Source: Scheffersomyces stipitis CBS 6054 (Eukaryota; Ascomycota; Pichiomycetes; Serinales; Debaryomycetaceae). Taken from it: a DNA stretch of 64,000 nt. Below the pieces are notes generated by a model that saw only the letters and a list, made by a program, of their open reading frames with translations, was not told the DNA's origin and searched no databases. Position numbers and translations under genes: made by a program. The stretch covers positions 1,488,001 to 1,552,000 of the forward strand of contig NC_009068.1 of the NCBI RefSeq assembly GCF_000209165.1, given 5' to 3'. Below, one piece after another: positions 37,763 to 46,532 of this stretch; position 1 is the first letter of the stretch, and each line of letters begins with the position of its first letter.

Positions 37763-40537
37763 ATGTCGGCCCTGGCTCCAGATTACGTCCTGGATCATGG
37801 CGCAGACCCTGAGACTAGAAATTGTTCCAGTACCGTGGCACCGCATCTAGACGAAGACCACAGCTATCTGAAGTTTCCAGACACCGAAACACACAACAAG
37901 GAACAGGTACAACAAACGCAATACATTGATTCCGAGCTCAATCTTGAAGACCACCTAAAAAACGAGAATGGCGAAGATTTGAATATCCAGAATGTGAAAA
38001 ATTTCCATAATCTTGAGCATACCAAAAATGAACATCACCACCGTCACCACCACAAGAAAAAGAAACGCAGAAGAAGCAGGAATCTCGCTTCGGACGAGTC
38101 AGATGTCGATTCTTTAACTGAACAGATGGAACAGATTGGAAAATTGAATCTCAATTTGAATCTCAATTTGTCGTCGTATATCACCAAGGATTCGTTCAAT
38201 TTACCGAATATGCCCAACTTTTCAAATCTTCCCAACTTGCCAAACTTGCCCAACTTGCCCAACTTACCCAACTTGCCGACTTTTGAACTTTCGCGAATTC
38301 AGGAGTTTCCCAAAGAATTTTCTCGGTACGTTTCCAGCTACATTAATGCTTCAAGGATAACAAGTAGTTCGGATGCAGCCGATACGGGTAACTCGACCAG
38401 ACTGGGGAGTGAACTGTTAGTTGCAGAAGATAAATCACATGAGCAGCAACGATTGGCAAACTCGATCAAGACGGTGTTATCGACTCGTATCCAGATGAAC
38501 AAGTTCCTCAGTGACTTGCGCCTCGGAGTTAACATTTCAACAGCTATAGACCGGTTGCAGCCGTTGACTGATATCATCCATGAAACGATTTTCCTTCCCG
38601 CAGAAGACATCAGCGACTTTGAAGACGACTACGAAGTTGGACGAGGTCGAAGCGAGGCGACAGACGAAATAACAGAACCAGTAGGTGTAGGAGAGATTGT
38701 CAATAAGGACCAACCTCTTTTGTACGATATAGTTAAACCCGAGCCAGCCTCGGCGAGCTATAAACGAAGAAGTAGACGGCGCCAAATTCTAGAAAGCATC
38801 GACGATAGTGGCACTCAGACTAGTGACTTGGACAACATCGATGGTTTAACCATAGAACAAGTCAAGAAGTTGACAGATCTAGACTCGTTAGATGATTTCT
38901 CGAAGGAAGTGCTTCTCCGTAACAGAATCCAGCAGATCCAGAATTTGGATTGCATCTCACAGACTGCAAAGAACAAGCTTGTTACGAGGTTAATGATGGG
39001 AAACTACTACAAGTATGTCAGTGAAAAACTCTCAAAAGAGAACAAATCTGAGTTGAAGCTACCCTCACTGTTGAAGAAGCAGAAGCTAGTCTTGCACGAA
39101 CTAGACCACAACGACGGAGACTCAACTATTGTAGAAGATTTGGTTATTCCAGAAGTAGAGGAATCTCTGGTAATACAAGAAGTAGAAGAAAACGTCGAAG
39201 CTAATCTTGCTGCTTCTCCGATGGATGTTTCCATGGGAGAGGAAGTAAATATAGAAGAAGAGGAAGACGAGGAAGACGAGGAAGACGAGTCAGAAGGAGA
39301 GGAGGTAATTCTTACCGAACAAGACCAGGAACCCTCTTTTCATGACCCCCCGTTCAATACAATCATGGGATGTCAACACTATCACCGCAAGTGTAAGTTA
39401 GAGTGTCCGACATGTTTAAAGTGGTACACTTGTCGATTTTGTCATGACAGTGAAGTTACGTCGCATAAGCTCATCCGTTCGGAGGTTAGACACATCCTTT
39501 GCATGAAGTGCAACACGCCGCAAGTTCCTGAGTCCAACCACTGCGTCAACTGTGAAACTGAATTGGCATACTACTTCTGTTCTAAATGCGTTCTTTACGA
39601 CAACGATCACACCAAGGATATTTACCATTGCGACAAATGTGGTATATGTCGTTTGGGATTGGGAATAGGAAAGGACTACTTCCACTGTGACGAATGTAAC
39701 ATTTGCTTGTCCATAGACTTACGGGAAAAACACAAGTGTTTGAACAATACTACACACTGTGATTGTCCCATTTGCAACGAGTACCTTTTCACTTCTGTCA
39801 ACAAGGTGGTATTCATGAAGTGTGGTCACTCTATCCACCAGCATTGCTATGACGAAATGGTCAAGCACAGTTACAAGTGTCCCATCTGTAAAAAGACGAT
39901 TGTAAATGTTGAGACGCAGTTCAGGCTCTTGGACCAAGAAATCAGCCAGCTGCCATTGCCGGCACCGTACAACTCGTGGCGGTGTATTATCAGCTGTAAT
40001 GACTGCAAGGGCAAGTCGAATGCGCCATACCATGTCTTGGGGTTGAAGTGTAAATATTGCAAGAGTTATAATACCAACCAACTCAAATTAATTAAACCCG
40101 AAGAAGAGGACGATGATATTGATGGCGGCAACGAAACACAGCGAACAGAGCACTTTGATCTGGACTTGATGCGGTTAGCCAGAACGAACTTGCTGAGTAA
40201 TTTTAGAATAGACGAGCATAGTATACACGAGGATGAAATAAGTGGCTACGAGGACGAAGGTGAGGATGGTGAAGCTGATGATGAGAACGAAAACGACAAT
40301 ATATCCCAGTTGAGGAAGTTAACTGTTATTGGCAGAAACAACGAGAACCCATACCGGTCCAATGTGTCGTATATTACTTCTATCTTCCAGAACTTCATTA
40401 ATAGCGCTACGTCGAAAAAGATCGATGACACAGAAGAAGGCAGTTTTGCGAGAAGTGTAGGTATAGCGACAGAGGACGACAACATGAACGTGGATGACGA
40501 CAAGGAGAGTGATTTGGGCGAGATAGGAGGGTTTTAG
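37763..40537 (+). CDS. CHY zinc finger / RING ubiquitin-ligase-like protein
   Basis: 924 residues from the chosen Met (MSALAPDYVLDHGAD; an upstream Met at 37703 adds 20 less likely residues). The C-terminal half is a Pirh2/RCHY1-type module: CHY finger from MGCQHYHRKCKLECPTC (residue 535) to about 610, a CTCHY segment (YHCDKCGICRLG, FHCDECNIC, to about 680), a RING (HCDCPICNEYLF, MKCGHSIHQHCYDEM, YKCPICKKTI, about 680-725), and a zinc ribbon (ISCNDCKGK, LKCKYCKSYNT). RCHY1-like proteins are RING E3 ligases. The long N-terminal region has a basic His/Lys patch, a Leu-Pro-Asn repeat and acidic tracts. Its target is unknown. Confidence 0.9.
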   Translation: MSALAPDYVLDHGADPETRNCSSTVAPHLDEDHSYLKFPDTETHNKEQVQQTQYIDSELNLEDHLKNENGEDLNIQNVKNFHNLEHTKNEHHHRHHHKKKKRRRSRNLASDESDVDSLTEQMEQIGKLNLNLNLNLSSYITKDSFNLPNMPNFSNLPNLPNLPNLPNLPNLPTFELSRIQEFPKEFSRYVSSYINASRITSSSDAADTGNSTRLGSELLVAEDKSHEQQRLANSIKTVLSTRIQMNKFLSDLRLGVNISTAIDRLQPLTDIIHETIFLPAEDISDFEDDYEVGRGRSEATDEITEPVGVGEIVNKDQPLLYDIVKPEPASASYKRRSRRRQILESIDDSGTQTSDLDNIDGLTIEQVKKLTDLDSLDDFSKEVLLRNRIQQIQNLDCISQTAKNKLVTRLMMGNYYKYVSEKLSKENKSELKLPSLLKKQKLVLHELDHNDGDSTIVEDLVIPEVEESLVIQEVEENVEANLAASPMDVSMGEEVNIEEEEDEEDEEDESEGEEVILTEQDQEPSFHDPPFNTIMGCQHYHRKCKLECPTCLKWYTCRFCHDSEVTSHKLIRSEVRHILCMKCNTPQVPESNHCVNCETELAYYFCSKCVLYDNDHTKDIYHCDKCGICRLGLGIGKDYFHCDECNICLSIDLREKHKCLNNTTHCDCPICNEYLFTSVNKVVFMKCGHSIHQHCYDEMVKHSYKCPICKKTIVNVETQFRLLDQEISQLPLPAPYNSWRCIISCNDCKGKSNAPYHVLGLKCKYCKSYNTNQLKLIKPEEEDDDIDGGNETQRTEHFDLDLMRLARTNLLSNFRIDEHSIHEDEISGYEDEGEDGEADDENENDNISQLRKLTVIGRNNENPYRSNVSYITSIFQNFINSATSKKIDDTEEGSFARSVGIATEDDNMNVDDDKESDLGEIGGF
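38200..38283 (+). repeat. LPN tandem coding repeat
   Basis: Tandem (A/C)AACTTGCC-type 9-bp units encode six or more NLP repeats (NLPNLPNLPNLP), flanked by NMPNFSN. Confidence 0.85.
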
Positions 40538-42664
40538 AGAGTTCTTGATGGCTAGGAATGGCTGCGAAAATCGCTATAATTAAGTTCTACAGTGTGCGAT
40601 TTGTCCCCTAGAGATCAATATGTATATAGCCTAATGACGTTACAACTAATTAATGATAATATCTCATATATGATACACAGATAATGCTAGTACTCAAACA
40701 CTACTTTGTTATTACGAATGGATTAGCATACAAGTACAAAAGTACCATCTAGAGCAATTCAACAAATGCGGAAGAGCATCAAGTAGCTGATTACGTACAA
40801 CTTCGAAATACGGAAAAAACAGAATAAGTTCGATTACTCGATACGACATAAGCCGTTTTTGAAATTTGCAAACGACAGGCTCAACCAGCAGCTCTAGTCG
40901 TACAATAACTACGAAGTGAAATGGAGTTCGGAGGTGGGGCGCAAAATGGCCGTGCGCATTTGGAGTGGCGTCCCGATTAGGCAATGGGTCACCTCTTGCG
41001 GGCTGAAAAGGCTAGGAAATTTGTGGGGCCAACTCAACAAACAGAGCCAGAATGTCGCAAGTTGGTCACTATGGAGAGATGGGTCACGAGAGGAGTTGTA
41101 GAACTGTAGGCGGAAGAGCTTGGGAGTATGGGGAAATGGTATGAAAGACGAAACGTGAGAAATGCCGATTATGAGAAAAAGTAGGGGGAAAAAGTAACAG
41201 AAGCTAATGAGAATTACAGAAATTAGGTTTAGAATCAGTAGATATTTGTGAGTCTTCGATTTGAGCATAATACGAGAGCATGAGACACATTCCACAAATA
41301 AGCCGAGAGACACACTTCGTTCACAATCCACATTTGGAGTACACAATCCAAAATTCCCGTCTCCATTCCCATCTTCTCTTAGCCATGAGCCCAGGCTAGA
41401 AATCCTCCGATTCTGCGCCCAACGAATCGGTGATGGCAGTGTGCATATAGAGCCCATCACCAACGTGTAGAACAACGGTTGAAGTCAGGAAACGTGCAAT
41501 CGAATGTCGTGAAGCGATAGCCGTGAGTTCGGCCAATAGGAAGAGAGATCCGCCGAGACGTATTAATTACCTGGCTAGCTACCAACTAGTTGCTTGTAGT
41601 GTAAATGGTGCCCTTTTGCGATCTGGTGGGGGCCTGGTTTCCTATGAGATCATCTCCGATCGTATAGATGCAGCGACATTTTGTGTCCCAACAGCCGGTC
41701 ATTCAGGCTGCAGAGCGTTGGGTACCCAAAGACGACTGGCAGTAGCTGCTCTGTAATCCACTGAGACCGCTCTACGGAGAGAAAAGCCATTCCGTATGAC
41801 TTCAGGTCGAACATTTTCAGAATGCTCCAGTTATCAGACTGCTCCAGTTATTTACTGGGTGCGGAATTTTTCACATGTGCCACAGATTAGCGGGTGGAAA
41901 AGGACATACAAATGCACACATATCTCTAAATTACAGATATCCAGCCATGCTGCTCTGGAGGTTCATTACATTCTATCGGTTTCGTTCTGTCCACGGTTCC
42001 TACTTCCTAAACTATTCCCCGGTATTCGGTGAAACTGTAGATCAGTCTCTCTCTTTCGCAGTCAGTCTATGTAGTCACCCATCTGTTTTTCCGGTCGTTC
42101 CCCAACATTAGAAATGTCGCATGTCGCGCCGATTTGCGCCTGTACACCGGCCACTATTTATAGTTGGCACTAACTGGTGTTTCTCTATCATATGGTGAGT
42201 TCTCATCTCGGTTCCTCTGCTCTTCTTGTTGTATCCTTATCCTGGGAGAATGCTCTTGTAGACTGCTGTGGGTCGGTAAATAAACTCATCTCGTCACATC
42301 GGTGTTCGGCCATCTCGTCCTAAACTACCCATTCTATACTACCTACTATATCTCAAACTCATATTGACACAGGCATAGATTCGTAGAATCTCAACTATCA
42401 TTAGCCAAGTATTACTTCAATCGCCCGCAAGTTCAACAACCACATAAAGGCAACGCCAGCTTCCATTGCAGCCGCAACATCTTCGGGCTGTACCTCCTTC
42501 AACTGCTTCATTATCATCGTATAGGATCAAATCAGATCATCCACTTGTCTTATCATACTGTGAGACAATATCTAGTACCTTCACTACCATTCACGCTTCA
42601 TCCTTCCGTCTTACAACTATTCTTTACATCTCGCTGCAGACCTCCATGGACATTTCGCATAACT
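40538..42664. other. 2.1-kb region between the CHY/RING gene and NEM1
   Basis: No convincing gene in either strand. A 12-bp direct repeat (tgctccagttat) occurs near 41823 and 41840. CTATTTATAG at 42154-42163 fits the MEF2/Rlm1 consensus. The rest is NEM1 promoter and leader. Confidence 0.6.
42154..42163. promoter_or_regulatory. MEF2/Rlm1-type match upstream of NEM1
   Basis: CTATTTATAG, about 500 bp before the chosen NEM1 start. It is also TATA-like, so its meaning is uncertain. Confidence 0.3.
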
Positions 42665-44092
42665 ATGAACTCGCTTAAAATAATAGTTAACTCCTTTGAT
42701 ACGCTCTATCCGAAAAAGGATTACGAACTCACAAGCTCGGCTCAAGACCTCGACGAAGAAGATGACATAGATGATGCTGGCGAAATTAATTTAGCCAAAG
42801 CAGACATAGCGGAGCCCAATGAAAGCACAACCAGCATCAACAGTAATGTGAACAACTCCGGCTCTTCTACCGCAACCATGACTATTACCGAGTCTCCCGT
42901 GACGCAGGCACTTCCGGCTGATTACGAGAAAATCATGGCCAAACAGAGTTCTGAACAAGACTCGATATTGCGGTCCATCGCAAACCTTTTACGCTTTGCT
43001 ATCAAGACCATTTTGTTTGTGCCCAACGTACTCATAGTGAAACCTATCAGCTTCATGTGGCTCCTTGTGACTTTCCCATTCATCTACACCTTTGAACAAC
43101 TCGGACTCGTTAACTTTGGGAAGTCCAGCCTGATTGTAGTCAAAGAAATTCCAGAGTCGATGGATTCTTCCTACGAAAAAATCTTACCAGAACAGACAGA
43201 GATAGAGGAAGACATCGACTTGATAAAAGACGACAGCAATATCAGTAAACTTCGTCGCAACAATAATAACATTAGTAGCGGTAAAATAATGACAAGCTCG
43301 TCTTCAACTCCTGACCAGCGCTCGGAAATAGACGATAAGACCGAGATCCTCAAACAGGAAAACATTCTTTCCAACAACATCAAATCTCCAACCTCATATT
43401 CCAAATACATAATACCGCCACCATTACGATTATATCCCTTATCCAGAAATCCACAGAAGAAACGTAAGAGAAAGACTCTCATTCTCGATCTTGACGAGAC
43501 GTTAATCCACTCTTTATCACGAGGTTCTCCCCGTTCTTTTAACACTTCGTCGTCTTCGGCTCCGAAAATGATCGAAATCAAACTCAACAATATTGCATCT
43601 CTATACTACGTTCACAAACGGCCCTATTGTGACTACTTCCTCAAAGAAATCTCGAAGTGGTTTGAGCTCCAGATCTTTACGGCTAGTGTCAAGGAATACG
43701 CTGATCCAATCATTGACTGGTTGGAAAGTGACATAATAGACAACTCCCGGAAGAACTCCAAGCATGAGTCAGACTCAGAGGTTCCCAGCAAAATCTTCAC
43801 CAGAAGATACTACAGAACCGATTGCACATATCGACAAGGAGTAGGATACATCAAGGATTTGTCTAAGTTCTTCGCCAAAGACGATGAGCTTAAGAACGTA
43901 ATTATCCTCGACAATTCTCCCATAAGTTATGCTCTTCATGAAGATAATGCCGTCATGATTGAAGGGTGGATCAACGATCAGCGAGACCGCGATCTTTTGC
44001 ATTTGTTGCCCATGCTTCACAGTTTGAGTCTCTGTATAGATGTAAGGTACATCTTGGGCTTGCGACACGGAGAGAAGTCCTTTGAAAGGTAA
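42665..44092 (+). CDS. NEM1: Nem1 lipin phosphatase (NIF/FCP1 family)
   Basis: 475 residues from MNSLK, which matches the MNALK start of S. cerevisiae Nem1; the in-frame Met at 42545 is rejected. A hydrophobic region (about 105-150) includes VPNVLIVKPISFMWLLVTFPF and anchors it in the ER/nuclear envelope. The HAD/NIF catalytic domain begins with LDLDETLIHS (nucleophile Asp275, second Asp277) and includes HKRPYCDYFLKEISKWFEL, FTASVKEYADP, GYIKDLSKF, ILDNSPISYALHEDNAV and RHGEKSFER. Nem1 with Spo7 dephosphorylates the lipin Pah1, controlling triacylglycerol synthesis and nuclear membrane growth. Confidence 0.95.
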   Translation: MNSLKIIVNSFDTLYPKKDYELTSSAQDLDEEDDIDDAGEINLAKADIAEPNESTTSINSNVNNSGSSTATMTITESPVTQALPADYEKIMAKQSSEQDSILRSIANLLRFAIKTILFVPNVLIVKPISFMWLLVTFPFIYTFEQLGLVNFGKSSLIVVKEIPESMDSSYEKILPEQTEIEEDIDLIKDDSNISKLRRNNNNISSGKIMTSSSSTPDQRSEIDDKTEILKQENILSNNIKSPTSYSKYIIPPPLRLYPLSRNPQKKRKRKTLILDLDETLIHSLSRGSPRSFNTSSSSAPKMIEIKLNNIASLYYVHKRPYCDYFLKEISKWFELQIFTASVKEYADPIIDWLESDIIDNSRKNSKHESDSEVPSKIFTRRYYRTDCTYRQGVGYIKDLSKFFAKDDELKNVIILDNSPISYALHEDNAVMIEGWINDQRDRDLLHLLPMLHSLSLCIDVRYILGLRHGEKSFER

Positions 44093-45116
44093 CCAATTAT
44101 ATCATTACTATTAATCTCAATATTTATTGCTTGCTTTAATGAACTAGAGTCAAAACATCAACTCCAAAATTACACCGTTAATAGAAAAGTTTTGAATTAG
44201 ATACTACATACATTTATGTCAATGTATACGATTGCATTTATGAGTAAACTGAAGACCGTATTGCAGGGTCAATGTAGACAAGAGAAGGAGTAAACGAAGA
44301 GGAAAAACTAGGTGATCTCTGCTGGCACTTCAGTATTGGAATCAAACTGTTGTACTCGTGCTAGATTATCTAGTTTTTCGAGATTTTTTGCACCCATTTG
44401 AAAGTTGCGTATAGTTGGTATATTGGCTTTGGAGAAATTGTTATTTCTTCGAGCCAACACCCTTATGCTCTTCAACATAAATTCATATTCCCAAGCATTC
44501 TTTGCTAATAATCTTGCCAGTATACAAATACCACTTAATATGTCAAAACGTTTTGTTTAATATTCGCAGCCATATTGAACATACAACTTCAAGGAACTCT
44601 TAAAACCATAATGGCGGATTCTGCCGAGTACCTGCCTTCAAATCTTCGCCTAAAATAGCTTTCCTATTTAAGAATCCCCTTTGAACGATAAAAGAGGAAC
44701 CGTATCTTCTCGCTATTCTTTCCCTAACACCACACCCTAGTAGTTGTGGAGTTTCCGAGATTTCCTTTATAGCCCTCAAGCGGTGCGGCTCAGCAACCCC
44801 CACATTAGGAACTGTGCGGCAATCGACGGGCTTTCGTTTATTTCTACTATGTAAACTGGTAGCGCCCAGAAAATTTTTCAATGCCCGAGTCCAAATTTGG
44901 GGCAATTCCGTATTGTGGAACTACTGTAGGTATGAATCATATTGGATAACTATAAAGGACAAAGGATCTGCCTTCTCTCTCAGATGTTGTAATTTACGGA
45001 ACTTAGAGTTATTTCACAAAGTTTTGAGAAGTTACCTTCAGAAAAAGCTTCAAATCTATCTTTCTGTCTGAGTATACTTGATTAGTCTGCGAAATCTACC
45101 ATAGTATATATCCATC
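44093..45116. other. 1.0-kb region between NEM1 and the aminotransferase gene
   Basis: Holds decayed fragment C on the minus strand and, nearer the aminotransferase, its promoter with TATAAA at 44951-44956. Confidence 0.6.
44308..44637 (-). pseudogene. Decayed ORF fragment C, unknown protein
   Basis: On the minus strand a frame of about 82 codons ends at a stop at 44308-44310 and reads like real protein: RFDILSGICILARLLAKN, AWEYEFMLKSIRVLARRNN, NFSKANIPTIRNFQMGAKN, LEKLDNLARVQQFDSNTEV. It lacks an upstream Met and starts just after an in-frame TAA (44557-44559). The same frame continues upstream as VLGRIRHYGFKSSLKLYVQY to a TGA at 44638-44640. No clear splice pair rescues it. A separate 101-residue frame lies upstream at 44600-44905. 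The family is unrecognised. Confidence 0.45.
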
Positions 45117-46328
45117 ATGACCGTTACTTCCAAGTTCAACCAGTTGGTCAGAGAAGAGCCTGATCCCATTGTGAAGACTATGTCCCTTTACGCCCAAGAC
45201 CCTTCTCCTAATAAAGTAGATGTTTCTATCGGAGTCTACAAGTCGGAATCCGGAGGACCTTACCTCTTCCCTTGTGTCGCGGAAGCAAAGAAGATCTTGG
45301 CTGCTAACGACCCTGGTCACAACTATACCAACATGCAAGGTATTCCTGAGTTCTTGGAAGGTGCTAGAAGGGCTGCTTTTGGTGAAAAGTACGCCAGCGA
45401 AGGCAAGTTGGCTTCGTTGCAAACTATCTCTGGTACTGGTGCTCTCCACATGGCATTCCTCTTCTTGAGAGAAGCTGGCTACACCAACTATTACTTGGGA
45501 GTACCCTCTTGGTCCAACTACGTTTCCATGGTTGAACACGTAGGTGGTAAGGTCACCACCTTCAATCACTACAGAGAGGATACCAAGGACGTAGACTTTG
45601 ACTCGGTTGTCGCTACCTTGGAATCGGCTCCTGCTGACTCTGTTTTCATTTTCCAGACCTGTTGTCACAACCCCACTGGTGCTGACTACACCCAGGAACA
45701 ATGGACGAAGATCGCTGAGTTGGTCAAACAAAGAAGCATTATCCCATTGCTCGATACCGCGTACCAAGGCTTCTCCTCCGGTGACAAGGAAAAGGATGCT
45801 TGGGCTATCAGACACTTTTACGAATTGGGTATTGAGTTCGTTGTTTCTCAGTCGTTCTCCAAGAACTTGGGCTTATATGGAGAAAGAGTGGGAGCTATGC
45901 ATGCTGTTGTTCAAGACAAGGAGTTTGTGCCCAACGCTCAAAGCACCTTGGTAGCTCTCTTCAGATCCGAATGCTCGTTTGCTCCAGCTTTTGGAGCCAG
46001 GGTTGCTTCTATCGTCTTCCAATCCCCAGAATTGCAAAAGGTCTGGAGAGAAGACGTCGCCAACATCACTAAGAGATTGAAGTCTGTCAGACAGAAGGTG
46101 TTAGAAAGATTGACAAAGTTGCAAACCCCAGGCACATGGGACAACGTTATCAAGCAAGAAGGTTTGTTCTGGTACTCAGGCTTAACTCCAGCCCAGAATG
46201 ATAGACTTATCTCGAAGCATAGCGTCTACTCCACTTCAATCGGAAGAGTCAACATTGCTGGTTTGTCCGATGCCAATATCAACTACTTCTGTGATGCCGT
46301 GGATGAAGTCGTCAGAGCCATCAACTAA
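45117..46328 (+). CDS. Aspartate-aminotransferase-family enzyme (class I)
   Basis: 403 residues of the fold-I PLP aspartate/aromatic aminotransferase family. Likely active-site residues are N185 (CCHNPTG), D213 and Y216 (LLDTAYQGFSSG), K249 forming the Schiff base (QSFSKNLGLYGERVG), and R257. There is no mitochondrial presequence or peroxisomal C-terminus (ends VVRAIN), so it is probably cytosolic. It diverges from the standard yeast Aat2 at key places: GVYKSESGGPYLFP replaces GAYRDDNGKPWVLP, and HNYTNMQGIPEF replaces the usual NHEYLxITG. That suggests a paralogue with its own specificity. Codon use is optimised, so expression may be high. Confidence 0.88.
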   Translation: MTVTSKFNQLVREEPDPIVKTMSLYAQDPSPNKVDVSIGVYKSESGGPYLFPCVAEAKKILAANDPGHNYTNMQGIPEFLEGARRAAFGEKYASEGKLASLQTISGTGALHMAFLFLREAGYTNYYLGVPSWSNYVSMVEHVGGKVTTFNHYREDTKDVDFDSVVATLESAPADSVFIFQTCCHNPTGADYTQEQWTKIAELVKQRSIIPLLDTAYQGFSSGDKEKDAWAIRHFYELGIEFVVSQSFSKNLGLYGERVGAMHAVVQDKEFVPNAQSTLVALFRSECSFAPAFGARVASIVFQSPELQKVWREDVANITKRLKSVRQKVLERLTKLQTPGTWDNVIKQEGLFWYSGLTPAQNDRLISKHSVYSTSIGRVNIAGLSDANINYFCDAVDEVVRAIN

Positions 46329-46532
46329 TTTATATCATGTATAGTAAAATGTGTATTGAATGTAAAGTAATGTCTACGATGCATGTAAAGTTACTTTGGA
46401 TCCTAACCTGGTGTAGGACCAGGAAACAGTGATTGAATCATTATTAGTCTACATAGATATCAAAATATCATGCATAGATTTGTTCAACTGTCTCCATATT
46501 TCACAATTGTCTTTTATATCACAATGTAGTTA

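Noticed and set aside
42545..42664. NEM1 upstream Met
   Set aside because: The inner MNSLK start matches the Nem1 N-terminus.
44600..44905. 101-codon minus frame as an independent gene
   Set aside because: Residue mix is plausible but there is no family or splice evidence. Kept only as part of the decayed-fragment finding.
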